From Cyclobacteriaceae bacterium (GTDB taxonomy: Bacteria; Bacteroidota; Bacteroidia; Cytophagales; Cyclobacteriaceae): a stretch of DNA of 64,000 nucleotides. The notes below the pieces were generated by a model that worked only from the letters and a program-made list of their open reading frames with translations, was not told where the DNA came from and ran no database searches. Each line of letters starts with the position of its first letter. Position 1 is the first letter of the stretch. The stretch covers positions 352,092 to 416,091 of the forward strand of contig JAHBUD010000002.1 of the NCBI GenBank assembly GCA_019638255.1, read 5' to 3'. Shown one piece after another: positions 33,127-42,151 of this stretch. Made by a program: the position numbers and the translations under genes.

Positions 33127-33513
33127 ATGGCGAAAAAAAGAAAGGGTGTCAGTTCTGAAAAACTTTGTGATGCCATTATAAAGGGAATGCAGGAAAAGAA
33201 AGCCCAGGACATTGTGGTGTTGGATCTCCGAAAAGTAAAAAATGCCGTAGCCGATTTTTTTGTGGTCTGTTCGGGGGGATCGGATAAGCAATTGGATGCC
33301 ATTGCTGAGTCAATTGATGAGGAGGTGTACAAAACAATGGAAGAAAATCCATGGCATGTTGAAGGTAAGAACAATAAAGAGTGGGTATTACTCGACTACT
33401 TTGATGTAGTGGCCCATATTTTCAGAAAAGATAAACGTGAGTTTTTTACGTTGGAGCAATTATGGGGCGATGCTGAAATCATTGAAATTGAGGAGCCTGA
33501 AATAACCAAATAA
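33127..33513 (+). CDS. rsfS: Ribosomal silencing factor RsfS
   Basis: Binds ribosomal protein L14 on the 50S subunit and blocks subunit joining when nutrients are scarce. Family motifs are clear: EKKAQDIVVLDLRK, ADFFVVCSGGSDKQLDAIAE, PWHVEGKNNKEWVLLDYFDV and VAHIFRKDKREFFTLEQLWGDA. The ATG at 33127 (MAKKRKGVSS) is preferred over a TTG at 33103. Length 128 residues is normal. It is followed by ftsH after 45 nt, a frequent gene order in Bacteroidota, so the two are likely co-transcribed. Confidence 0.95.
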   Translation: MAKKRKGVSSEKLCDAIIKGMQEKKAQDIVVLDLRKVKNAVADFFVVCSGGSDKQLDAIAESIDEEVYKTMEENPWHVEGKNNKEWVLLDYFDVVAHIFRKDKREFFTLEQLWGDAEIIEIEEPEITK

Positions 33514-33558
33514 TACCAGTCGCGTTAAGGAATAATAGTTCATTGAAACGAAAAGGAA

Positions 33559-35610
33559 ATGTCGGATAAACGAGAGAATAAGATACTACCACCCAAAGTA
33601 CCTAAGGGCAACAACTATCAATTATGGGTAATACTCGCCACGGTGGCCATCATTATGGCAGTAATGTATTTCAATACATCCAATACGCTAAAAGAAAAAG
33701 ACCTGCGTGAGCTCAAGACTATGATTGAGAGCCGCGATGTGAGAAGCATTATTCTGATAAAGGATAAAGAACTCGTTGAGGTAACCTTAACATCAAGCGC
33801 ATTACAAAACGCGAAATACAAAGATGACATTACAGGGCCCATGGGGCAAAATAATGCCGGCCCGCATTATAAAGTAAAAATCATTTCGGTTGATAATTTC
33901 GATCGCTGGTATAACGACATTGTAACCACAATTCCTGAATCTGATCGTCCGGTCTACAAAGCGGAAACCCGCGTAGACTATTTCAACATGTTTTTCAGTT
34001 GGGGTTTTCTCTTCCTGCTCTTGTTTGGCTTCTGGATGCTGATGCGCAGAATGACCGGTGGTGGCGGGCCAGGTGGCCAGATATTCAACATCGGAAAATC
34101 CAAAGCTGCCCTGTTCGATGCGGAGAACAAAGTAAAAATCACGTTCGAAGATGTTGCCGGCTTGGAAGAGGCGAAAGAAGAAATACGTGAAATCGTAGAG
34201 TTTCTTAAAAGCCCATCGAAATTCACCAAACTGGGTGGCAAAATACCCAAGGGTGCATTGTTGGTAGGCCCTCCGGGCACAGGTAAAACCCTGTTGGCAA
34301 AAGCCGTAGCCGGTGAAGCCGCTGTACCCTTTTTCTCTCTTTCGGGATCCGACTTTGTAGAAATGTTTGTTGGCGTTGGTGCAGCGCGCGTGCGTGATCT
34401 GTTCAAGCAAGCCAAAGAAAAAGCACCATGTATTGTGTTCATTGATGAAATTGATGCCATAGGCCGCTCACGCGGCCGCGGACAAATGCCGGGTGCCAAC
34501 GATGAACGTGAGAATACATTAAACTCCTTGTTGGTGGAGATGGATGGTTTCGCTACTGATTCAGGTGTAATCATTCTGGCAGCCACAAACCGTCCGGATG
34601 TACTTGACTCAGCGTTGTTGCGTCCCGGTCGCTTTGACCGGCAAATCAGCATCGACAAACCGGATGTTGTTGGACGTGAAGCCATTTTTAAGGTACACCT
34701 CAAGCCAATCAAAATCGATTCCTCCGTTGACATCAAGAAGTTGTCGGCTCAAACACCTGGTTTTGCAGGTGCAGAAATCGCCAATGTGTGTAACGAAGCT
34801 GCCCTGATTGCCGCCCGAAGAGACAAGAAGGCCGTTGACATGCAGGACTTTCAGGATGCTATTGACCGGGTAATTGGTGGGTTGGAAAAGAAAACAAAAA
34901 TCATCTCACCTGAGGAGAAAAGGATTGTTGCTTATCACGAGGCCGGTCATGCCGTAGCCGGGTGGTTTCTTGAGCATGCCGATCCGTTGGTAAAGGTAAG
35001 TATTGTACCACGCGGTGTGGCAGCATTAGGCTACGCACAATACCTTCCGAAGGAGCAGTTCCTCTACCAAACCGAACAACTGATGGATGAAATGTGCATG
35101 GCATTTGGTGGCCGCGCAGCAGAAGACATTATCTTCGGAAAGATTTCAACGGGAGCGTTGAGCGATCTGGAACGAATCACCAAGATGGCGTACAGCATGG
35201 TGACCGTATATGGAATGAACGAGGAGATTGGAAACATGTCATTTTATGACTCGAAGGCTTCTGATTACGCTTTTCAAAAACCGTATTCCGATAATACAGC
35301 GCAACGCATTGATGAAGAAGTAAAGAAAATCATTGACGCTTGCTACAAACGGACCAAAGATCTGCTCAGCCATCACCGAGAGCACCTGGAAGTAATCGCC
35401 AAGGAGTTGTTGAAGAAGGAAATATTGTTTCAATCTGATTTGGAACGGTTAATTGGCAAACGTCCATTTGAAAAGCCAACAACCTACCAGCAGTTTACCA
35501 ACGGCAGCATGGATAAAAAACCTGCCATTGACGAACCTGCTGCTCAAAATCTGGAAACACCTCAGCAGGAAGAAAGACAAGCAGAACCAAATCCAGCTGA
35601 AAAATCATAA
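33559..35610 (+). CDS. ftsH: ATP-dependent zinc metalloprotease FtsH
   Basis: Membrane-anchored AAA+ protease for quality control. Helices near residues 22-39 and 144-162 enclose a periplasmic FtsH_ext domain. AAA domain: Walker A GPPGTGKT (237-244), Walker [19 protein letters not shown], second region of homology [20 protein letters not shown]. The peptidase site HEAGH is at 460-464 and further ligands are in the segment [17 protein letters not shown]. The C-terminal tail (about 640-683) is Gln/Glu/Pro-rich and variable. Length 683 residues is normal. Second gene after rsfS and followed by an intrinsic terminator. Confidence 0.97.
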   Translation: MSDKRENKILPPKVPKGNNYQLWVILATVAIIMAVMYFNTSNTLKEKDLRELKTMIESRDVRSIILIKDKELVEVTLTSSALQNAKYKDDITGPMGQNNAGPHYKVKIISVDNFDRWYNDIVTTIPESDRPVYKAETRVDYFNMFFSWGFLFLLLFGFWMLMRRMTGGGGPGGQIFNIGKSKAALFDAENKVKITFEDVAGLEEAKEEIREIVEFLKSPSKFTKLGGKIPKGALLVGPPGTGKTLLAKAVAGEAAVPFFSLSGSDFVEMFVGVGAARVRDLFKQAKEKAPCIVFIDEIDAIGRSRGRGQMPGANDERENTLNSLLVEMDGFATDSGVIILAATNRPDVLDSALLRPGRFDRQISIDKPDVVGREAIFKVHLKPIKIDSSVDIKKLSAQTPGFAGAEIANVCNEAALIAARRDKKAVDMQDFQDAIDRVIGGLEKKTKIISPEEKRIVAYHEAGHAVAGWFLEHADPLVKVSIVPRGVAALGYAQYLPKEQFLYQTEQLMDEMCMAFGGRAAEDIIFGKISTGALSDLERITKMAYSMVTVYGMNEEIGNMSFYDSKASDYAFQKPYSDNTAQRIDEEVKKIIDACYKRTKDLLSHHREHLEVIAKELLKKEILFQSDLERLIGKRPFEKPTTYQQFTNGSMDKKPAIDEPAAQNLETPQQEERQAEPNPAEKS

Positions 35611-35626
35611 CTATCGAATACCTCTT

Positions 35627-35669
35627 AAAAACTCAGGTTTCCGCATGAAGCCTGAGTTTTTTATTTTTA
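35627..35669 (+). terminator. Intrinsic terminator after ftsH
   Basis: AAACTCAGG pairs with CCTGAGTTT over a 13-nt loop, followed by TTTATTTTTA. Confidence 0.88.
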
Positions 35670-35691
35670 GTCCGGTTGTTAATCGCAATGT

Positions 35692-36459
35692 ATGACGCAG
35701 GAAGTCTCACTCGGAAATAAAAAGCTCTTCTTTGCCTCCGACTTCCATTTGGGTGTCCCTGATCACGCCTCAAGCCTCGAACGGGAAAAACGCATCGTTA
35801 AATGGTTGGATGAGGTTAAGCACGAAGCGCACACGATTTACCTGTTGGGCGATATTTTTGATTTTTGGTTTGAGTACAAACACGCCATACCCAAAGGATT
35901 TATTCGCCTACAGGGAAAACTGGCCGAGTTAAGCGATGCGGGCATTCCCATTGTATTCTTTACCGGCAACCACGACATGTGGATGTTTGATTATTTCCAA
36001 AAAGAACTGGGCATTCCCATTTATCGTGAGCCGATTGCACTGGCTTGCAATCAACAAAAACTTATGATCGGCCATGGTGATGGTCTCGGTCCCGGGGATA
36101 CGTCTTATAAAATCCTGAAAAAATTCTTTAACAGTAAAGTTTGTCAGTGGCTGTTTGCCCGCCTCCATCCCAATCTTGGCATAGGCATTGCACAAATCTG
36201 GTCTCGTAAAAGCAGGATCAGCAACACCAAGCGGGAAGAAAAATTTGAAGGAGAAGAAAATGAGTTTTTGCTGACCTATTGTAAGGAACTGGAAAAAAGC
36301 GTGCACCACGACTTTTACATTTTCGGTCATCGGCATTTGCCGCTCGATTTAAAAGTTGGGGAAAACAGTCGATATATAAACCTTGGTGAGTGGGTTCATT
36401 TCAATACCTATGCAGTTTACGATGGTAAAACCGTTGAGCTCAAAACATATCAGGCTTAA
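35692..36459 (+). CDS. lpxH: UDP-2,3-diacylglucosamine diphosphatase, LpxH-like
   Basis: Peripheral membrane hydrolase of lipid A synthesis, cleaving UDP-2,3-diacylglucosamine to lipid X and UMP. The metallophosphoesterase motifs are in order: SDFHLG (16-21), GDIFDFW (53-59), GNHD (92-95), GHGDG (127-131) and GHRHLP near the C-terminus. The insert PNLGIGIAQIWSRKSRISN is typical of the LpxH/YbbF family in Bacteroidota. Length 255 residues is normal. Its 3' end overlaps the start of the next gene by 38 nt, so the two are translationally coupled. Confidence 0.9.
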   Translation: MTQEVSLGNKKLFFASDFHLGVPDHASSLEREKRIVKWLDEVKHEAHTIYLLGDIFDFWFEYKHAIPKGFIRLQGKLAELSDAGIPIVFFTGNHDMWMFDYFQKELGIPIYREPIALACNQQKLMIGHGDGLGPGDTSYKILKKFFNSKVCQWLFARLHPNLGIGIAQIWSRKSRISNTKREEKFEGEENEFLLTYCKELEKSVHHDFYIFGHRHLPLDLKVGENSRYINLGEWVHFNTYAVYDGKTVELKTYQA

Positions 36460-37231
36460 TCTTTCAGCACTGCTGTTTGTGCTTGTGCCGCTTTTACTCA
36501 GTGGACAGTCTTTTCCTGTAACCACTCCACTAAAGAACGAAGTAGTGGCTGCGTATGTGGACAGGCCAGGCGATTTGTATATCCAATTTGAAAACGGAAC
36601 TATCCAGAAGTATGGTGTCAATGGAAAATTCCTGCAAGAAATAATACCAAATCCTCCCCTCACACTATTCGAACCACGCGATGGGTCAAGGGCATTCAGC
36701 TATCAGCGCAACGGACAGTGGTACAGTTATGCCCTGCTCGGTAACATCAATAAGCAAGTTATACGCGAAGAGTTTGCCGTTGAGCCCTGGTTGATTTGTT
36801 CATCAGGCGATCTGAACCTGTGGATACTGGATGCAGCCGACATGAGCATTAAGAAACTTAACACCAGCAAACAGCGCATTGATGTTGAGATAACTTTATC
36901 TCCTGATCTACATGAACAGGTTGCAGATATTATCGGTATGCGCGAGTACCAGAATTTTCTGTTCATCCATAATCGCAAGTCGGGTATTCAAATCCATAAT
37001 GCTATCGGGAAATTGGCTCGAACAATTCCCGCGAAGGACATTAAGTACTTTAATTTTTTAGGCGAAGAATTGTATTATACGCTGAACAATAAACTGATCT
37101 TCTTTGATTTGTTTGATGGAGAAACGCGTGAAGTGCCGATAGAAGAAGGTGTGAAGTTTGTACACTTAACAGATGAACGGGTTTATAAGATCTTCGCTGA
37201 CCGCCTCGTTGTTGACCTAAAAAATCCCTGA
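36422..37231 (+). CDS. Exported protein of unknown function, downstream of lpxH
   Basis: A 269-residue protein. The ATG at 36422 (MVKPLSSKHIRLNLS) gives a clean signal peptide or anchor (LSALLFVLVPLLLSGQS); the longer frame from 36383 only adds residues overlapping lpxH. The mature part has repeated short strands such as LYIQFENGTIQKYGVNGKFL, LNLWILDAADMSIKKLN and LYYTLNNKLIFFDLFDGETR, spaced like propeller blades. No catalytic motif is seen. Coupling to lpxH suggests an envelope role. A similar protein beside lpxH is common in Cytophagales as far as I recall. Confidence 0.72.
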   Translation: MVKPLSSKHIRLNLSALLFVLVPLLLSGQSFPVTTPLKNEVVAAYVDRPGDLYIQFENGTIQKYGVNGKFLQEIIPNPPLTLFEPRDGSRAFSYQRNGQWYSYALLGNINKQVIREEFAVEPWLICSSGDLNLWILDAADMSIKKLNTSKQRIDVEITLSPDLHEQVADIIGMREYQNFLFIHNRKSGIQIHNAIGKLARTIPAKDIKYFNFLGEELYYTLNNKLIFFDLFDGETREVPIEEGVKFVHLTDERVYKIFADRLVVDLKNP

Positions 37232-37253
37232 TCATAGTCCGTTAACGAACAAA

Positions 37254-37279
37254 AAATATGTTCAATTATGAACATATTT
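37254..37279. promoter_or_regulatory. 26-bp palindrome upstream of the NtrC-like gene
   Basis: Arms AAATATGTTCA and TGAACATATTT around ATTA. It lies 100 nt before the start codon of the sigma-54 activator and about 58 nt upstream of a TGGCAC element at 37337, a position suited to an upstream activating sequence. It lacks a U-tract, so a terminator is less likely. Confidence 0.45.
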
Positions 37280-37378
37280 GTACAGGAAAGTACACTGCTT
37301 TCCTCATTTTTGAGCCAAAACAAACGTTTCTGTAACTGGCACAACTTTTAACTAGTATTCTGTACTTAAATCTATACC

Positions 37379-38746
37379 ATGAATCCTGAAGGTGGCAAAA
37401 TTTTGATGATCGATGATGATGAGGATGTTTTATTGGCAGCCAAGATGTTGCTCAAAAAGCAAAACCACCATGTAATCATAGAAAAGAATCCGAATAAGAT
37501 TCCCTTTTTACTGAATAACGATACATACGATGTAATCCTGCTGGACATGAACTTCAGCAAGGACATTACCAGCGGAAAAGAAGGCTTTTACTGGCTGGAA
37601 AAAATTCTGGAAAAGGATCCAAGTGCAGTGGTAATACTGATTACGGCTTTTGGCGATGTGGAGATGGCCGTGAAAGCGCTGAAGCAAGGCGCTACCGATT
37701 TTATTTTGAAACCCTGGCAAAACGAAAAACTAATTGCCACCATTTCTACCGCCATACGACTGAAACAATCCTACAACGAAGTAGACAAACTGCGTAAAGC
37801 CAAAGAAATGCTGGAAGAACAAATCAGCAAACCATTTGGTGAAATTATTGGCGAGAGCCCTGCCATCCATGAGGTGTTCTCCATGATTAATAAGGTTGCA
37901 AAAACGGATGCCAACATTTTGATTCTGGGTGAAAATGGTACCGGTAAGGAACTGATTGCACGTGCCATCCATCAGCGCTCGCTCCGCAAGGATAACAGTT
38001 TCGTATCGGTGGATATGGGCGCCATAACCGAAACGCTTTTTGAAAGCGAGTTATTCGGTCATAAAAAAGGAGCGTTTACGGATGCACGCGAAGATCGTCC
38101 GGGCAGGTTTGAACTGGCCAATGGTGGAACCTTATTCCTGGATGAAATCGGCAACCTGAGCATGGCCCTGCAAAGCAAACTGCTCAGTGCACTACAATCA
38201 CGACAAGTTACACGGGTGGGCTCCAACCAATCCATTCCGGTTGACATACGGTTGATATGCGCTACCAACATGCCGCTTCATCAGATGGTGGAACAAGGAA
38301 CATTCCGACAGGATTTGCTTTACCGCATCAACACGGTTGAAATCAAAGTGCCCCCGCTCTCCGATCGCGTGGAAGATGTTTCGCTGCTCGCCCAACATTA
38401 CCTCGAGTATTATGCACGTAAGTACCACAAGCAGGTTACCACCATCTCCAGTAACGCTATGGATAAGCTTAAACGCTATGCATGGCCAGGAAATATCCGT
38501 GAACTGCAGCACGCCATTGAGCGCGCGGTAATCATGACAGACTCTACCTCACTTCAGGAAAGTGATTTCCTCTTCAGCCGTCCGGTTTCATCGTTGTCGG
38601 CAGAAACGCTAAACCTTGACGAAGTGGAAAAATCTGCCATTGCAAAAGCTTTGAACCTACATAACGGCAACATTTCAAAAGCGGCTGATGAGTTGGGCTT
38701 AACCCGTGCCTCGTTGTACAGAAGAATGGAAAAGTATGGACTATAG
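37379..38746 (+). CDS. Sigma-54-dependent response regulator (NtrC family)
   Basis: Transcription activator with receiver, AAA+ and DNA-binding domains. The receiver has IDDDED, phospho-acceptor Asp56 (ILLDMNF) and the Lys of LKPWQNEKL. AAA+: Walker A GENGTGKE (184-191), ELFGHKKGAFTDA with GAFTDA (231-236) in place of GAFTGA, NGGTLFLDEIGNL and RPGRFELANGG. The C-terminal Fis-type helix-turn-helix reads ISKAADELGLTRASLYRRME. Asp for Gly in the loop is common in Bacteroidota. Length 455 residues is normal. The kinase gene overlaps its end by 11 nt. Targets unknown. Confidence 0.93.
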   Translation: MNPEGGKILMIDDDEDVLLAAKMLLKKQNHHVIIEKNPNKIPFLLNNDTYDVILLDMNFSKDITSGKEGFYWLEKILEKDPSAVVILITAFGDVEMAVKALKQGATDFILKPWQNEKLIATISTAIRLKQSYNEVDKLRKAKEMLEEQISKPFGEIIGESPAIHEVFSMINKVAKTDANILILGENGTGKELIARAIHQRSLRKDNSFVSVDMGAITETLFESELFGHKKGAFTDAREDRPGRFELANGGTLFLDEIGNLSMALQSKLLSALQSRQVTRVGSNQSIPVDIRLICATNMPLHQMVEQGTFRQDLLYRINTVEIKVPPLSDRVEDVSLLAQHYLEYYARKYHKQVTTISSNAMDKLKRYAWPGNIRELQHAIERAVIMTDSTSLQESDFLFSRPVSSLSAETLNLDEVEKSAIAKALNLHNGNISKAADELGLTRASLYRRMEKYGL

Positions 38747-40094
38747 GTTCAACTGGAAATCACCGGTTGTTCCCAGAATCTTCTTTCTGGCGGTAAGCAT
38801 TTTGGCTTTCGGCTATTTTATGTTTGACCGAGGCAGCTTTATTGTAGCCCTCACCTTCTTAGCCATCACCGCATTCCAGATCAAGCAGTTGATTGACATG
38901 GTGGATCAATCCAACAGGGATATCGCCTCTTTTCTTGATGCTGTACGGTTTGATGATTTAACGGCTTCCTTTAAAACGAATAGCAAAGATCCCTACGTTC
39001 AACGCTTTCATGATGAATTGAACGATGCCCTTACCCGGCTGAGGAATACCCGTCAGGAAAAAGATTCTGAATACCTCTTCTATAAAAACATCGTCATGCA
39101 CGTGGGCATTGGCCTGGTAATCTTCAACGAGGATAATGGCAAAATCGAAATTTTCAATAGTGCTGCCCGAAAGCTTCTTAAGGTTACCAAAACAGATACG
39201 GTTGAGGACTTGAAAGAAGTTGACGCAAACCTGGTATACGTTTTTCAAAGGCTAAAAACCGGTGGCAATGAGCTGGTCCGGTTAAAAATCGGTGAGGATA
39301 TTATTCAACTCTCCATTTATGCAATTGAGTTAACCATGCGCGGAACGAACATGAAACTCATTTCTTTGCAGAATATTCAAAGTGAACTGGAAGAGAAAGA
39401 AATGGAAGCATGGCAAAACCTGGTGCGCGTACTTACCCACGAAATCATGAATTCGGTTACCCCCATTTCATCGCTGGCCGGCACAATGGAAGATGAAATC
39501 AGGGATCACGTGAATGCTCCGGAAAACAAACCGCTGCAAAAAGAGCAACTGGCAGATATACACCTGTCCCTTCAAACGATCAGTAAGCGAAGTGAAAACC
39601 TGATTCAATTTGTAAAAGAATTCAGAAGTCTTACCCACATTCCAAAGCCTAAGCTGCAGTCGTTTTTGGTGTGCACCTTATTGGATGAAATTGCTATGCT
39701 CCATAAAAAAGAGCTGAACGAGAAAAATATCAAACTCACCATCGAACTTGATCCCCCCGACTTAACGATTCTGGCCGACCGAGGATTGATCGAACAGGTG
39801 CTCATTAACCTAGTAAAAAATGCAGCACAGGCTTTTGAGGAGCAGGATGAGAAATCAATACTCATTCGTGGGTATTTCAATGAAAAAACCCGACCGGTAA
39901 TAGCCGTAAAGGATAATGGCACTGGCATTGATCCGGAAGCGCTTGAAAAAATATTCATCCCCTTTTTTACCACCAAAAAAACAGGCTCGGGAATAGGCTT
40001 GAGCTTGTCCAGGCAGATCATGCGTCAGCACCAGGGAACACTCACGGTTAAGTCGACTGTTGGGGAAGGTACTGAGTTTTTTATGCGGTTTTAG
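38736..40094 (+). CDS. NtrY-like sensor histidine kinase
   Basis: Partner kinase of the sigma-54 activator. Two helices at about residues 10-50 (IFFLAVSILAFGYFMFD, then a second), a PAS-like segment (IVMHVGIGLVIFNEDNGKIE), the H-box LVRVLTHEIMNSVTPISSLA, N-box LINLVKNAAQAFEEQ, G1 VKDNGTGIDPEAL and G2 GSGIGLSLSRQIM. I start at the ATG at 38736 (MDYRFNWKSP), which overlaps the regulator by 11 nt; the longer frame has no ATG. Length 452 residues. Signal unknown. Confidence 0.92.
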   Translation: MDYRFNWKSPVVPRIFFLAVSILAFGYFMFDRGSFIVALTFLAITAFQIKQLIDMVDQSNRDIASFLDAVRFDDLTASFKTNSKDPYVQRFHDELNDALTRLRNTRQEKDSEYLFYKNIVMHVGIGLVIFNEDNGKIEIFNSAARKLLKVTKTDTVEDLKEVDANLVYVFQRLKTGGNELVRLKIGEDIIQLSIYAIELTMRGTNMKLISLQNIQSELEEKEMEAWQNLVRVLTHEIMNSVTPISSLAGTMEDEIRDHVNAPENKPLQKEQLADIHLSLQTISKRSENLIQFVKEFRSLTHIPKPKLQSFLVCTLLDEIAMLHKKELNEKNIKLTIELDPPDLTILADRGLIEQVLINLVKNAAQAFEEQDEKSILIRGYFNEKTRPVIAVKDNGTGIDPEALEKIFIPFFTTKKTGSGIGLSLSRQIMRQHQGTLTVKSTVGEGTEFFMRF

Positions 40095-40169
40095 ATCGCG
40101 CTAAGATTAGCGAACCCGTTACCCTTTATTACTCCATATTTTATACATTTACAAAATTTTTCAAACGCT

Positions 40170-40415
40170 ATGTCTGAAGTATCCGATAAAGTTGCCCGTA
40201 TATTAATTGACAAACTAGGTATTGCTGAATCAGAAATTAATCCTGATGCCAACCTGGTAAAAGACCTGGGCATTGATTCGCTTGATTATGCCGAGATTGT
40301 GATGGATTTTGAGCAAACGTTTGATATACGAATACCCGACAGGGATGCCGAAAAACTGGCAACTATAGGTGCTGCTGTAAAGTACATTGAGGAGCAGCTT
40401 GATAAAAAGAAATAG
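40170..40415 (+). CDS. Acyl carrier protein
   Basis: Small acidic four-helix carrier for acyl chains. The phosphopantetheine site is DSL with Ser37 in LGIDSLDYAEIV. Length 81 residues is normal for AcpP-type proteins, but the sequence YAEIVMDFEQTFDIRIPDRD differs somewhat from a housekeeping AcpP and no fab genes are next to it, so it may serve a specialised pathway. It stands alone, 75 nt after the NtrY-like kinase and convergent with the YopX-like gene. Gene symbol left open for that reason. Confidence 0.9.
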   Translation: MSEVSDKVARILIDKLGIAESEINPDANLVKDLGIDSLDYAEIVMDFEQTFDIRIPDRDAEKLATIGAAVKYIEEQLDKKK

Positions 40416-40434
40416 GGCATCACTATACCCTATT
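40411..40434. terminator. Hairpin between convergent stops
   Basis: AATAGGG (40411-40417) pairs with CCCTATT (40428-40434) and covers both stop codons. The T-run is weak, so termination efficiency is uncertain. Confidence 0.4.
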
Positions 40435-40770
40435 CCCGTCTGACTCAAAGTAACTGCACAGCCGTTTTAGTTCTGATGCTTGGGTTTGATGTAAAGGATG
40501 GTTCGTGTTATCAGTTTTGTAGTTAAAAAGATACCAACCGTTATATTCATCATGCCAACGTACCAGGTATTTCTGGTCGTGTTTAACCAATACATCCATT
40601 TCATAAATCTCTACCTCTTGCTGATCGTACATGCCGGTAAACTGAAGCAGGATATGACCGCGTTGAAAAAGTTCGCCTTGCACACAATCAATACGGCTTA
40701 ACTTCATTAATAATCCTGTTTGTTTATTCCAGGCTTTAAACTTGAAGGTTCGGGGTCGGAATTCTTTCAT
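40423..40770 (-). CDS. YopX-like protein
   Basis: A 115-residue protein that matches the YopX layout: N-terminal FKFKAWNKQTGLLMKLSRI, then ILLQFTGMYDQQEVEIYEMD (with VLV following) and a C-terminal strand RWHDEYNGWYLFNYKT. YopX proteins are usually found in prophages of Gram-positive bacteria and in Bacteroidota mobile elements; function unknown. No other phage gene is seen here, so it is either a stray remnant or a domesticated copy. It converges on the acyl carrier protein gene. The 201 nt upstream show no clear element. Confidence 0.65.
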   Translation of the reverse strand: MKEFRPRTFKFKAWNKQTGLLMKLSRIDCVQGELFQRGHILLQFTGMYDQQEVEIYEMDVLVKHDQKYLVRWHDEYNGWYLFNYKTDNTNHPLHQTQASELKRLCSYFESDGNRV

Positions 40771-40971
40771 TTACTAAAATTAAGCAAGTAGCACGTAGTA
40801 CCGTTCGTTTTCGCACATAAAATTCAATCCGGTATAACCGAAATTCAGAAACAAGTTATCATCTCGATCCGCGTAACCTCTGGTTTTGCCGATTATTTAA
40901 AAGTAAGCTAAAAGCCAACCGTATTTACCAGTATGCTCGTTAAATTCATGTTAACCAAATTCTGAAAGCGT

Positions 40972-42102
40972 ATGAAAAAAACTCTACTCGCAACATGGGT
41001 ATTCATTTGCCTTGGATCAGTTGCCTTTGCGCAGGGCATTTCCCTGCCACCCAGCGGAGATAACCAGAAATCAAGTGTAACCCAAACCATTGGGTTGGTG
41101 CAGGTTACCATTAACTACAGCAGCCCGGATGTTCACGGACCAAACGGAGAAGATCGTAAAGGAAAAATCTGGGGTGATGTAGTGCACTATGGGTATGTCG
41201 ATCAGGGTTTTGGCACGTCCAAAGCTGCGCCCTGGCGAGCGGGCGCCAATGAAAACACCACCATCACTTTTTCACATGATGTGCAAGTTGGCGGAAAGAA
41301 AGTTACCGCTGGCACGTACGGGCTTTTCCTTGCTGTTGAAAAAGAAGGAGCGTGGACATGGATACTGAACAAAGATGCCAGCAGTTGGGGAAGTTATTTC
41401 TATAATCCCGAATTAGATGTGGTCCGCGTGCAGGCAACCCCACAAGATTGTGAGTACACCGAATGGCTTACTTACAGCTTTGACGATCGCAGAAGAAATT
41501 CGGCTGTTGCTTTTTTGCAATGGGAGAACAAACGCATCGGATTCAAAATTGAAGTGCCAAATGCGAATGAATTATATGTGCAAACCATTCGCAATGAAAT
41601 GCGCGGGTCGACTGCGGGATTCCAGCATCAATCCTACATTGCCGCAGCAACCTTCTGTGCACAAAATAAAGTTGAACTGGAGCAAGGCCTGCAATGGGCA
41701 GATCTGGCCATCAGTGATCCGTTCTTCGGACAGGAAAATTTCAACTCGCTTTCAACCAAAGCACAAGTGTTAATGGCCATGAACCGAAACGATGAAGCAG
41801 AAGCCGTAATGGATAAAGCCATCAAGCATCCTACTGCTTCCGTAGGTGCCGTGCATCAATACGCCAGAAGTTTGTTGAATGCCGGAAAAACACAAAAAGC
41901 GGTAGATGTATTTAAGTTGAATGCTAAAAACCATCCCGAAGATAAATTTACAACTAATGTTGGCTTAGCCCGGGGTTATACGGCATTGGGCGATAAGAAG
42001 AATGCAATTAAACATTGGGAGCTCGCCATTAAAAATCTTCCAGAAAATCAGAAGCCGAATCTGGCATTCTATGAAGGTGAAGTGAAAAAACTGAAAGAAT
42101 AA
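40972..42102 (+). CDS. DUF2911 domain protein with TPR-like C-terminus
   Basis: Exported protein of 376 residues with signal peptide to about residue 21 (VAFAQ). DUF2911 fills about 22-185: ISYSSPDVHGPNGEDRKG-type segment (here INYSSPDVHGPNGEDRKG), WRAGANENTTITFSHDV and GTYGLFLAVEKEGAWTWILN. From about residue 215 a helical TPR-like region follows (LNAGKTQKAVDVFKLNAKNH, LARGYTALGDKKNAIKHW). Function of the family is unknown; it is common and abundant in Cytophagales. It ends in a terminator shared with the convergent SGNH hydrolase gene. Confidence 0.85.
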   Translation: MKKTLLATWVFICLGSVAFAQGISLPPSGDNQKSSVTQTIGLVQVTINYSSPDVHGPNGEDRKGKIWGDVVHYGYVDQGFGTSKAAPWRAGANENTTITFSHDVQVGGKKVTAGTYGLFLAVEKEGAWTWILNKDASSWGSYFYNPELDVVRVQATPQDCEYTEWLTYSFDDRRRNSAVAFLQWENKRIGFKIEVPNANELYVQTIRNEMRGSTAGFQHQSYIAAATFCAQNKVELEQGLQWADLAISDPFFGQENFNSLSTKAQVLMAMNRNDEAEAVMDKAIKHPTASVGAVHQYARSLLNAGKTQKAVDVFKLNAKNHPEDKFTTNVGLARGYTALGDKKNAIKHWELAIKNLPENQKPNLAFYEGEVKKLKE

Positions 42103-42113
42103 AATCAATACCA

Positions 42114-42151
42114 AAAGCTGCTACACAATTTCATTTTGCTGTGGCAGCTTT
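42114..42151. terminator. Terminator hairpin overlapping the SGNH gene end
   Basis: AAAGCTGC (42114-42121) pairs with GCAGCTTT (42144-42151), with CACA/TGTG extending the stem. It is shared by convergent genes and lies partly inside the last codons of the SGNH hydrolase. Confidence 0.6.

Noticed and set aside
33087..33374. Long N-terminal extension of BirA, possibly a DNA-binding domain
   Set aside because: The sequence is the antisense of rsfS and shows no helix-turn-helix; the BirA domain starts at 33086.
33978..34736. 252-codon minus-strand frame within ftsH
   Set aside because: Antisense shadow of a highly conserved gene; its translation is rich in Pro/Ser/Arg without domains.
37337..37352. 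A true sigma-54 promoter
   Set aside because: TGGCAC is present but the GC of the -12 element is missing, so it is only noted with the palindrome.
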